DNA of 6,420 nucleotides from Actinomycetes bacterium. Its GTDB lineage: Bacteria; Actinomycetota; Acidimicrobiia; Acidimicrobiales; RAAP-2. The position numbers and the translations under genes were made by a program. Shown piece by piece: positions 1 to 5,767 of the stretch. The stretch covers positions 1-6,420 of the forward strand of contig JAJYMD010000376.1 of the NCBI GenBank assembly GCA_021787255.1, written 5' to 3'. Each line of letters opens with the position of its first letter. Positions within the stretch are counted from its first letter, which is position 1. The notes under the pieces are model-generated. The model searched no databases and was not told the DNA's origin. It worked only from the letters and a program-made list of their open reading frames with translations.

Positions 1-6
1 CTGCTG

Positions 7-36
7 GCGGCTGGCCTTCTTTGCGGCCGGCCTTCT
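7..36 (-). repeat. Short tandem direct repeat downstream of flgL
   Basis: On the minus strand AGAAGGCCGGCCGC (36-23) and AGAAGGCCAGCCGC (20-7) are two copies of a 14-nt unit with one mismatch, set 16 nt apart. The GGCC-rich halves could also pair as an imperfect hairpin, but no T-run follows. The whole stretch 69-1 after flgL has no recognised gene. An ATG at 53 opens a frame that runs off the left edge, and another frame reads as Lys/Glu/Ala-rich (DKAAEKAGRKEGQPPA). Too little is visible to choose between a gene start, a repeat and a terminator. Confidence 0.35.
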
Positions 37-69
37 CGGCGGCTTTGTCCCATGGGGTCCAAGGGGACC

Positions 70-1014
70 TCAGAGGTACTGGGCGAGCGAGTCGGCGGAG
101 ACCTTGGAGATCACCGACAGCGCCGCCTGGTAGGAGGACTGCTGGAGCTGGAGATCCGTGATGGCCTGCGCGATGTTGACGTCCTGGGCGTTGCTCAGCT
201 CCTCGGTGAGGGCGGTCGCCGAGGCCGTCGCCTGCGACGAGAATCCCTGCATCGCCTGCTCGTCGGCACCCAGCTTCGCGGCTTGCGCCGCAACCCTGCT
301 CATCGCGGCCTCGAGCGCGCCGAGCCCTGTGGTCGCGGCGCTCTCGAGCCTTGCCGGTGTGCCGGAGCTCAGATCTGCGGCGATCTGGGCGAGCACCCCG
401 AGATTGCCCGGTACCTTCGAGAGCAGCCCGGTCGTGCCTGTCCCGAAGACCGCGGGCCCGGTCACCGAGACCGAGACCAGGGTGCCCGGGGCCACCGTGC
501 GGGTGGGGGCGTTCCCGGCTCCAAGGTAGACGCCTGTTGTGGAGTACGCCTGGGTGGGATCGCCGGTCCCCGAGAAGATCGCCTGACCGCCGTACTGGGT
601 GTTGGCGAGGTCGATCAGCTGCTGCAGCGCGCCGGTGACGACGGTCGCGACGCCTGCGACCGCCGACTGGGTCCCCGAGAGCAGATCCCCGGTGAGGCCG
701 GCGACCGCGCTCTGCACGTTCTGGAGGACGTCCATCACCGAGCTCAGGGTCGAGTTGCCGAGCGAGAGCCAGCTCGCCCCGTCCTGCGCGTTCGCCGCGA
801 ACTGGTTCGCACGGGTGACGCTCGCTTGCAGCTGGAGGATGTTGGACGCCTGGGCCGGGTCGTCCGAGGCTGTGATGACGGCGTGCCCCGTCGAGATCTC
901 GCTCTCGAGCTTCGCCATGCGCGCCTGCTCCGCAGTGAGCTCGTTCACCATCGAGGTCGTCTCGACCGCTGGGGTGATCACGACCGGAGCGCTGGAGGTC
1001 AAGCCGCTCGTCAC
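70..1014 (-). CDS. flgL: Flagellar hook-associated protein 3 FlgL
   Basis: A 314-residue axial protein forming the second junction ring, between FlgK and the flagellin filament, exported by the flagellar type III apparatus. The flagellin-like N-terminus has LESEISTGHAVITASDDPAQA (36-56), and the C-terminus has ITDLQLQQSSYQAALSVISK within the last 30 residues (285-314). No cysteines are present. The start is GTG at 1014: it overlaps the flgK stop (GTGA) and has GGAG 7 nt upstream. A second in-frame GTG at 981 (residue 12, VITPAVETTSM) lines up better with the family's usual N-terminus but has no ribosome site, so the first 11 residues may be an extension or an incorrect call. Much longer open sequence upstream in this frame (to 2040) is a shadow of flgK. 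Confidence 0.94.
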   Translation of the reverse strand: MTSGLTSSAPVVITPAVETTSMVNELTAEQARMAKLESEISTGHAVITASDDPAQASNILQLQASVTRANQFAANAQDGASWLSLGNSTLSSVMDVLQNVQSAVAGLTGDLLSGTQSAVAGVATVVTGALQQLIDLANTQYGGQAIFSGTGDPTQAYSTTGVYLGAGNAPTRTVAPGTLVSVSVTGPAVFGTGTTGLLSKVPGNLGVLAQIAADLSSGTPARLESAATTGLGALEAAMSRVAAQAAKLGADEQAMQGFSSQATASATALTEELSNAQDVNIAQAITDLQLQQSSYQAALSVISKVSADSLAQYL

Positions 1015-2402
1015 TGGACCGCTCCGAGGAGCGACTGCACGGCTGCGTCGACGACGCTGATGACCTTCGCCGCGGCTTGGTACGAATTCTGGAAGTTCAG
1101 CAAGTCCGTGAGCTGTGCTGTCACGTCGACACCGGTCACCGCCTGAAGGGCGGACTGCGCCTGGGTCGCGACCGATGTCTGTGCCGCGAATTGGTTGTTC
1201 ACGCTCTGGGCGTCTGCGCCCATGTTCTGGACGAGGTTCTGGTACTCGCCGTCTGGGCCCGTCAGGGATGTGGCGTGCGCAGCCATGGCCTGGGCGTTCG
1301 CGCCGTTGTTCGCCGCCGCCGCGCCGGGTGTCGCGGACACCGCGAGCCGCTCGGGGTGTGTGGCGACGGCCGGGTTCAACGCGATGTCGGCCGCGCTCGT
1401 GCCCGTGAACAGCTCGTAGGTCGACGGTGTCGTCGGTGTCGTCGCCGGAGACGCGGCGGCTCCTGTGGAGAAGTACCCCTTCTTCAACTGGGAATTCACC
1501 GTTGTCACGAGCGTCTCGGCCACCTTGTCCAGCTCGCTTCGGTACTGCGGCAGGTAGTAGTTCACACTCTGCAGCAGCCCTGCGACCGATCCGCTGGAGA
1601 CGGGGACCGTGACGGACCCCGGTGTCGCGACGACCACCGAGCTGCCCGCCTGTGTCTCGCGTCTCAAGGAGGACGCTGTCGTGCCCTGGACCACGGTGAC
1701 CCCTCCGATGGAGAGGTCGGCTGTCCCGGCCTCGCCCGTCCGCACGCTCACCCCGACGAGCTGGGCCAGTGTCTGGAGGACCGCGTGGAGCTGGTCGACG
1801 AGCTGTGCGGGGGACCCACCGGAGGACTTCGTGACCACGATCGATCGGTTCAGGTCCGCGACCTGGCCGAGCAGGGTGTTCACCTGCGCGAGGTCGGCTG
1901 TCAGCTCGGACGTCGCGTTGGCGGCGATCTGGCCGAGCTGCGTCGACGCCTCGTTCAGGCTCTCCGCGAGGACCCGGGCGTTGTCGATGACCTCGAGACG
2001 AGGCGCTGTGGAGGACGGATCCTGGGCGATCGCATCCCATGACGACCAGAAGGTGGCGAGCTGCCCGGAGATCCCCGAACCGCTGGACGCCGGTGTTGTC
2101 GCCGCGGTCGTGAGCGGGAACACGCTCTCGACCGAGCTCAGGACCTGCTGGAGCGAGCCGAGGTTCCCCAGCTCCCCCTGCGCCTGCCAGTTGTTCGCGC
2201 TGAGCAGCGCGCTGGTCGCCTGAGCGATGCCCACGACCTCGACGCCACTGCCGGCTCCGTCTGCCCCGGGAAGAGCCGCGAGCTGCGCGGACTCCGCGAC
2301 GTAGCCGGCAGTCTGCGCGTTGGCGACGTTCTCCGAGATGGTGTCGATGGCGGTCGTGTCCGCCTCGATCGCGCTGGCGCCGATGGAGAGCGCTTGTGTC
2401 AT
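1011..2402 (-). CDS. flgK: Flagellar hook-associated protein 1 FlgK
   Basis: A 463-residue axial protein forming the first ring of the hook-filament junction; exported through the flagellar type III apparatus without a cleaved signal. The N-terminal coiled segment has the rod/hook family motif IDTISENVANAQTAGYVAE (19-37). The middle contains the FlgK-type stretch SGSVAGLLQSVNYYLPQYRS followed by LDKVAETLVTTVNSQ. The C-terminal 33 residues (431-463: LTDLLNFQNSYQAAAKVIS, then VVDAAVQSLLGAVQ) are the typical D0 helix. It is somewhat shorter than common FlgK proteins (about 500-650), consistent with a small outer domain. There are no cysteines, as is common for exported axial proteins. The start is the ATG with AGGAGG 8 nt upstream. 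Its TGA overlaps the flgL GTG. Confidence 0.95.
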   Translation of the reverse strand: MTQALSIGASAIEADTTAIDTISENVANAQTAGYVAESAQLAALPGADGAGSGVEVVGIAQATSALLSANNWQAQGELGNLGSLQQVLSSVESVFPLTTAATTPASSGSGISGQLATFWSSWDAIAQDPSSTAPRLEVIDNARVLAESLNEASTQLGQIAANATSELTADLAQVNTLLGQVADLNRSIVVTKSSGGSPAQLVDQLHAVLQTLAQLVGVSVRTGEAGTADLSIGGVTVVQGTTASSLRRETQAGSSVVVATPGSVTVPVSSGSVAGLLQSVNYYLPQYRSELDKVAETLVTTVNSQLKKGYFSTGAAASPATTPTTPSTYELFTGTSAADIALNPAVATHPERLAVSATPGAAAANNGANAQAMAAHATSLTGPDGEYQNLVQNMGADAQSVNNQFAAQTSVATQAQSALQAVTGVDVTAQLTDLLNFQNSYQAAAKVISVVDAAVQSLLGAVQ

Positions 2403-2410
2403 CGGCCGGA

Positions 2411-2416
2411 CCTCCT
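2411..2416 (-). promoter_or_regulatory. Strong ribosome binding site of flgK
   Basis: AGGAGG lies 8 nt before the flgK ATG, in the 30-nt gap after the flgN stop. It supports the start at 2402 and implies efficient, independent translation of flgK. Confidence 0.85.
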
Positions 2417-2432
2417 GGCCGCGCTCATGCCC

Positions 2433-2936
2433 TCAAGCCCTTGCGTCGAGCAGCCGCGCGCTCCCGCTCGCGACCGGAGCGGTGCCCGAGGCGGTGTAGC
2501 CGGTCGGGACCTCCGCACCGAGGAACGACAGCGCCGAGTGGATCGCCGCCTGCCCCGAAGCGAGGAGTCGCCGGTTCATCCCGGAGAGCTTCCGCACCTC
2601 TTCGATGAGGCCGAAGAGGGTCTCACGGTGCTGGCCGAAGATGAAGCTCCAGGGCTCCGGCGCGCTGGCCGCCACCTCGCGGAGCGTGGACTCCGGGGAG
2701 AGACCGACGACCGCGGCTGCACGCGTCAACGCGGCTCGCAGGGCGCGGTCGGTCTGCTCGAGGCGAGCCGCGGCGCTCTCGAGCTCGGAGGTGGTGTTGG
2801 AAAGGAAGCGGTGACGACCCGACGCCAAGAGCATTCCCTGGACCTCGAATTTGAAGCACAGCTGCTCGGCGGCGTCGATCTGCGCTTCGAGGCAGCGCGA
2901 GAGGCTCTCGAAGCAGGCGCGGCTGGTCGTGTCCAC
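2433..2936 (-). CDS. flgN: FlgN-type flagellar export chaperone for FlgK/FlgL
   Basis: A predicted 167-residue, mostly helical cytoplasmic protein of the FlgN family, which binds FlgK and FlgL and delivers them to the flagellar export gate. Support is the family-like C-terminal stretch (about 114-146: VRKLSGMNRRLLASGQAAIH, then PTGYTASG), the size, and the position 30 nt before flgK. Sequence similarity in this family is low, so context carries much of the weight. The start is uncertain. GTG at 2936 is chosen because GC-rich third positions begin there, although no Shine-Dalgarno precedes it; a promoter -10 at 2951-2944 suggests a leaderless message. TTG at 2978 has GAGG 7 nt upstream and would add 14 residues, but half of those codons end in A or T. 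Three cysteines occur early (8, 15, 27). Confidence 0.82.
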   Translation of the reverse strand: MDTTSRACFESLSRCLEAQIDAAEQLCFKFEVQGMLLASGRHRFLSNTTSELESAAARLEQTDRALRAALTRAAAVVGLSPESTLREVAASAPEPWSFIFGQHRETLFGLIEEVRKLSGMNRRLLASGQAAIHSALSFLGAEVPTGYTASGTAPVASGSARLLDARA

Positions 2937-2943
2937 GGAGGTT

Positions 2944-2971
2944 GGATCGGCACCGCGACCCCGAGCTTGTA
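2944..2971 (-). promoter_or_regulatory. Candidate sigma-28 (FliA) promoter for flgN-flgK-flgL
   Basis: GCCGATCC at 2951-2944 matches 6 of 8 bases of the sigma-28 -10 consensus GCCGATAA. TACA at 2971-2968 matches 3 of 4 bases of the -35 core TAAA, with a 16-nt spacer. It lies in the only gap of this length between fliL and flgN. The -10 ends 7 nt before the flgN GTG, so the transcript would begin at or very near the start codon. An AT-rich short inverted repeat (GGAA-TTG-TTCC, 2982-2972) abuts the -35. flgMN and flgKL are known FliA targets in enteric bacteria. Confidence 0.45.
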
Positions 2972-3063
2972 GGAACAATTCCCGCCCTCGCGAGCCGCGC
3001 CCGGGTCTGCACGCGGAGCGCGTCGCGGGCCGGCCGAGCAGCCCACCTCCGGGAACCTGGTCT

Positions 3064-3612
3064 TCACGACGGCTGCATGACGAACGCGGTGAAGTAGACG
3101 CCGGTGACCTCCTGGGTCCCGGACGCGGTCTTTCCCAGGACCTGCTGGTAGGAGGTGAGCAGGGCGTGCTGGAGACTGGAGCGGCCCTGTGGGTCGAGCA
3201 GCTCGGCGTAGGAGAAGCGGTCGACGTCCGCGATCGTCGCATTGTCGAGCTGCGGATGGGAGGTCGTCACCAGCTCCGGCTTGACCCCGGGAGCCAGTTG
3301 CAGATCGACGCCGACTTCGAGGAGGGCTCCGTCGCTCGTGTTGACGGTCAACGTGCCGAGGACGGCCACCGGTCCAGCTGCGGGCCTCGCGCGCCTGCCC
3401 TCGTGGTGACGGCCGATCACGGCGTACCCGCCGCCTGCCGCCAGGGCGACGACGAGCGCGAGCGCCACGAGAAGTCTCTTCTTCGGCCTCTTCTTGGCAG
3501 CACCGCCCTTGTGTCGACCGGCGGCATCTGGCGCATCTCCCTGGAGCGACCTGCCCGTCGGGACAGCCTTCTCGGCCGCGACCACGGTGGCCTTCCCGTT
3601 CTCGAGCGTCAT
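3064..3612 (-). CDS. fliL: Flagellar basal body-associated protein FliL
   Basis: A 182-residue single-pass membrane protein of the FliL family, which sits around the stator and supports torque and stator recruitment. Residues 1-46 are a long hydrophilic cytoplasmic segment ending in the basic run KKRPKKR. The membrane helix is about 47-66 (LLVALALVVALAAGGGYAVI). The periplasmic domain (about 80-182) shows the family pattern: TVNTSDG, LEVGVDLQL, then RSSLQHALLTSYQQVLG and the terminal VTGVYFTAFVMQ. The ATG overlaps the motB stop as ATGA, and no Shine-Dalgarno is visible on this strand, so translation is probably coupled to motB. The same frame is open far upstream through motB, but only the part from 3612 resembles a protein. 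In many clusters fliM follows fliL; here flgN does, after a 127-nt gap. Confidence 0.93.
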   Translation of the reverse strand: MTLENGKATVVAAEKAVPTGRSLQGDAPDAAGRHKGGAAKKRPKKRLLVALALVVALAAGGGYAVIGRHHEGRRARPAAGPVAVLGTLTVNTSDGALLEVGVDLQLAPGVKPELVTTSHPQLDNATIADVDRFSYAELLDPQGRSSLQHALLTSYQQVLGKTASGTQEVTGVYFTAFVMQPS

Positions 3613-4427
3613 GGCCGTGTGGAGGGGGGCGGGGCCGCTGGAGCCGGACCGGCCGAGGAGCCCGAGCTCGCTGTGAGGACGACGACGTCGATGCGTCGGT
3701 TCTTCGCCCGGTTCGCTGCGGAAGTGTTCGGCACCGCCGGGTGGGTTGTGGCGTAGCCAATCGCCGACAGTCGGTCGGGTGTGATGCCGTCCAAGGTGAC
3801 GAGACGGTTGACGACCGCCGCGGAACGGGCCGCCGACAGCTCCCAGTTGGAGCTGAACGGGCCTCCCAGGATCTTGAGGTCGTCGGTGTACCCCTGGACC
3901 TCGACGTCGTTCGGGATCGTGCGCAGCACGGTGGCGACGGCGTCGACGACGTCGTCTCCGACCTTCCCAAGCCTCGCCGAGTCGAGAGCGAAATAGGCCC
4001 GGTCCGCGAGCAGCTGGACGACCACCTGCCTCAGGGTGAGGGACACGCTCGCGTCGCCGGAGAGCCCGGCGGATGTCAACGTCCTGCGGATACGTGCTGC
4101 GATCTGCTCGAGGCTCGGCGACGGCGACGCTCCAGGGGCGGTCGAGAGCGTTGCCGGGAACGGCGAGAGCATCGGCTTCGGGCCGGCGAGGAAGTCGTTG
4201 GACTTCGGGAGGACGCCGTCGGTCTGCTTCGGCACGGCCGCAGCCGAGAATGATCTCGTGAGCCCCAGCTCGAACGCGTGGAATTTCTGCTCGTTGATCA
4301 CCGACAGGGCGAAGAGGATCACGAAGAGCGCGAGAAGCAGCGTGATCATGTCCGAATAGGTGAGCAGCCACCGCTCCATGCCTGAGCCCGACTCTTCTGC
4401 ATCGTGACCCGTCGCGCGCCGTCTCAT
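3609..4427 (-). CDS. motB: Flagellar stator protein MotB (OmpA-like peptidoglycan-anchoring)
   Basis: A 272-residue stator subunit with a short cytoplasmic N-terminus, one membrane helix (about 20-44, WLLTYSDMITLLLALFVILF) and a periplasmic OmpA-like domain that anchors the stator to peptidoglycan. Asp26 is the conserved ion-carrying aspartate (Asp32 in E. coli). A Pro/Ser-rich linker (about 62-106) leads to the OmpA-like domain at about 140-251, with VQGYTDD (177-183), NWELSAARS (194-202) and NRAKNRRID (239-247). The usual GHTD carries Tyr180 in place of His. A low-complexity Ala/Pro/Ser tail (252-272) closes the protein. The ATG overlaps the motA stop by 4 nt and has a strong ribosome site, so the longer open frame reaching 5393 is not used; its upstream part is a shadow of motA and flbD. 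The MotB TGA overlaps the fliL ATG. Confidence 0.97.
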   Translation of the reverse strand: MRRRATGHDAEESGSGMERWLLTYSDMITLLLALFVILFALSVINEQKFHAFELGLTRSFSAAAVPKQTDGVLPKSNDFLAGPKPMLSPFPATLSTAPGASPSPSLEQIAARIRRTLTSAGLSGDASVSLTLRQVVVQLLADRAYFALDSARLGKVGDDVVDAVATVLRTIPNDVEVQGYTDDLKILGGPFSSNWELSAARSAAVVNRLVTLDGITPDRLSAIGYATTHPAVPNTSAANRAKNRRIDVVVLTASSGSSAGPAPAAPPPSTRP

Positions 4428-5266
4428 GACGGCACCTCCTGCAGCCCCCCGCCTTGCAGCTGGACCTGATCGCCCGCCGGTTGGACCCGTTCGCGTTGGG
4501 GAGCTGTGGCGCGGGCGGCAGCAGGAAGGAACGTCTCCATCCTCGTGCGCACCATCCGGGTCGGCGTGCCCGACTGGATAGCGAGAAGTCCTTCGAGATC
4601 CATCTGCTTCGCCTGCACCTCTGCAGCCGACAGACGCTTCAGCTTGTTCGAGATCGGTAGCCAGAACAGGTTCGCCGACAGGACACCCCACAGCGTGGCG
4701 GTGAACGCCGAAGCGATCGCGGGTCCCAGAGCACCCGGCGTGGACAGGTTCGACAGCACGTGGACGAGCCCGATCACCGTGCCGAGGATCCCGAGCGTCG
4801 GGGCGAAACCTCCCAGGTCGGAGAAGAACTTCGCTCCGAGCCTGTGACGCTCCTGCATCGCCGCGATCTCGGTCTCCAAGATCTCGCGGATCTCCTCGGA
4901 GCTGCTGCCGTCGATGACGAGCTGGACTCCGAGCCGAAGGAAGGCGTCGTCGGACTCGCGAACGCGGTTCTCGAGAGAAAGGACCCCCGCACCGGACTTC
5001 GCCAGCTGGGCCATCTCGACCATGGTCGTGATCTCGTGGTGCAGGTCTGGCGGGTTGTGGCCCATCGCGAGCTTGAAGATCGCGCGTACGGTCCCGAGCT
5101 CGATCTTTCGGATACCGGCGACCGACGCCGCGAACGTCCCGCCAAACACCAGGATCAACGGCGCGGGCTTGAAGAGGACCGCCGGGCTCCCGCCGTCGAT
5201 GATCATGGCTGCAAAGACGCAGAACAGCGCCGCACCGATCGCGATCGGGGTCAGGCGGTCTTTCAT
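4424..5266 (-). CDS. motA: Flagellar stator protein MotA
   Basis: A 280-residue inner-membrane protein that, with MotB, forms the ion-conducting stator driving rotation. Four membrane segments are visible at about 7-24, 35-51, 151-172 and 182-205, with the large cytoplasmic loop between the second and third. The loop carries the family's charged motif around LSLEN (Glu99) and the stretch VIDGSSSEEIREILETEI. Segment 3 contains GGFAPTLGILGTVIG, whose Pro156 corresponds to the functional proline of E. coli MotA (Pro173); segment 4 ends in ANLFWLPISNKLK, whose Pro204 corresponds to Pro222. The ATG overlaps the flbD stop (ATGA), with no strong ribosome site before it, so translation is probably coupled to flbD. 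The C-terminal ~40 residues are a soluble Arg/Gln-rich tail. Similarity to ExbB/TolQ is excluded by length and by the MotB neighbour. Ion type cannot be told reliably; proton is the default guess. Confidence 0.97.
   Translation of the reverse strand: MKDRLTPIAIGAALFCVFAAMIIDGGSPAVLFKPAPLILVFGGTFAASVAGIRKIELGTVRAIFKLAMGHNPPDLHHEITTMVEMAQLAKSGAGVLSLENRVRESDDAFLRLGVQLVIDGSSSEEIREILETEIAAMQERHRLGAKFFSDLGGFAPTLGILGTVIGLVHVLSNLSTPGALGPAIASAFTATLWGVLSANLFWLPISNKLKRLSAAEVQAKQMDLEGLLAIQSGTPTRMVRTRMETFLPAAARATAPQRERVQPAGDQVQLQGGGLQEVPS
4435..4440 (-). promoter_or_regulatory. Strong ribosome binding site of motB
   Basis: AGGAGG lies 7 nt before the motB ATG and inside the 3' end of motA. This is the only strong Shine-Dalgarno within the flbD-fliL chain. 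MotB can therefore be initiated independently as well as by coupling, and the site fixes the start at 4427. Confidence 0.85.
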
Positions 5267-5532
5267 CGAGTGCCGTCCCGTCCGGCCGAATCGGCTCTGC
5301 GCTCTCGCGAGGCTTCGCCCTCAGCGGCGCGCCGCTCGAACGAGCGCGCGAGAGCCTGGACGTCCGCGCGGTGCCTGCGAACCGCGTCGACAACCTCGGG
5401 GAGCGATTCGCGCACGATGTAGACGTTCCCGTTCGTGAGGACGATGCGCGTGTCGTTGCCGTCCTCGACGCGCTCGATCAACTCGTCGTTCACCGCCAAG
5501 GTCCTGCCCTTCAAGGTGGTGAGGACGATCAA
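5263..5532 (-). CDS. flbD: FlbD/SwrD family flagellar protein
   Basis: An 89-residue protein of the FlbD family (Bacillus YlzI/SwrD). The family core covers about residues 1-55: IVLTTLKGR, then VNDELIERVE, TRIVLTNGNVYIVRES and LPEVVDAV. This is a small mostly beta domain lying next to motA in many flagellar clusters. In Bacillus subtilis the homologue raises flagellar power and stator function; its biochemical mode is not settled, and applying that role here is inference. The start is the TTG at 5532, because the family begins exactly at M-I-x-L-T; GAGG lies 9 nt upstream. An in-frame ATG at 5649 would add 39 Arg/Pro-rich residues with no family match. The charged C-terminal tail (about 56-89, Arg/Glu-rich) makes it longer than the usual 60-75 residues. 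Its TGA overlaps the motA ATG by 4 nt, indicating co-translation. Confidence 0.9.
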   Translation of the reverse strand: MIVLTTLKGRTLAVNDELIERVEDGNDTRIVLTNGNVYIVRESLPEVVDAVRRHRADVQALARSFERRAAEGEASRERRADSAGRDGTR

Positions 5533-5669
5533 CGCGCGTCGCCTCTGGGAGAACGCGCGACCACGGGGTGCAAGGCCGATGAGGTGCACGTGCCCGGAGG
5601 CGCTTGGCGGGCAACCGGCGCGGCGGCAGCTCGCGCCCCTTCCTGCCACGTTGCATCGCCCACGTCCAT
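5529..5669 (-). CDS. Possible small ORF (46 aa) overlapping the flbD start
   Basis: An ATG at 5669 opens 46 codons (protein begins MDVGDATWQEGARAAAAPVA) ending in a TGA at 5531-5529. That stop overlaps the flbD start codon as TTGA, the same 4-nt arrangement seen at the next three junctions. GAGG lies 5 nt before the ATG as a possible ribosome site. Against it, the peptide is Ala/Arg/Pro-rich with no recognised domain, and about 13 of 45 codons end in A or T, clearly less GC-biased than the neighbouring genes. It could be a translated leader that couples ribosomes into flbD, which starts with the weak codon TTG, or a chance frame. The same frame stays open upstream into fliA, so the stop position alone proves little. 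Confidence 0.25.
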   Translation of the reverse strand: MDVGDATWQEGARAAAAPVARQAPPGTCTSSALHPVVARSPRGDAR

Positions 5670-5706
5670 CGAGCCCTCGAGCCGTCCTTGACCGGTGTCC
5701 GGTGGA

Positions 5707-5727
5707 GCGTCCCCTTTGTGCGGACGC
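5707..5727 (-). other. Hairpin in the putative flbD leader
   Basis: GCGTCC (5727-5722) pairs with GGACGC (5712-5707) across a 9-nt loop GCACAAAGG. It lies a few bases downstream of the predicted transcription start, so it could sit at the 5' end of the message and affect its stability. A 6-bp GC stem is not rare in DNA of this composition. Confidence 0.25.
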
Positions 5728-5739
5728 GTTGACCTCGCG

Positions 5740-5767
5740 TCATCGGCAAGATCGAGGCCAGGCTGAA
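5740..5767 (-). promoter_or_regulatory. Candidate sigma-28 (FliA) promoter for flbD-motA-motB-fliL
   Basis: GCCGATGA at 5747-5740 matches 7 of 8 bases of the sigma-28 -10 consensus GCCGATAA. TTCA at 5767-5764 is a partial match to the -35 core TAAA, with a 16-nt spacer. The same T-N-C-A/16-nt/GCCGAT layout appears upstream of flgN. Transcription would start near 5733 and leave a leader of about 200 nt before flbD. The weak -35 limits confidence. Confidence 0.4.

Noticed and set aside
52..1146. Plus-strand open frame of 364 codons opposite flgL and part of flgK
   Set aside because: Arg/Gly/Leu-rich translation with no domain; it mirrors high-GC third positions of the minus-strand genes.
2399..2406. 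GCCGATGA, a 7/8 sigma-28 -10 match, at the flgK start codon
   Set aside because: The match arises mainly from the ATG start context, no -35-like bases lie at the proper distance, and it overlaps the translation start with the ribosome site just upstream.
3620..3636. G-rich plus-strand run (GGAGGGGGGCGGGG) as a possible G-quadruplex
   Set aside because: It is the complement of the Pro/Ala codons in the MotB tail and lacks four separated G-tracts with normal loops.
2851..3756. Long plus-strand open frame (301 codons) antisense to flgN and fliL
   Set aside because: Its product is Arg/Gly/Val-rich without any family pattern, and it is the GC-bias shadow of two genes that have clear domains on the other strand.
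2726..3970. Long minus-strand frame of 414 codons crossing motB, fliL and flgN
   Set aside because: Extremely Arg/Pro/Ser-rich and out of frame with three well-supported genes.
5533..5750. Cyclic-di-GMP riboswitch in the putative flbD leader
   Set aside because: CGCACAAAGG in the hairpin loop only superficially resembles the conserved aptamer; the other conserved blocks are absent.
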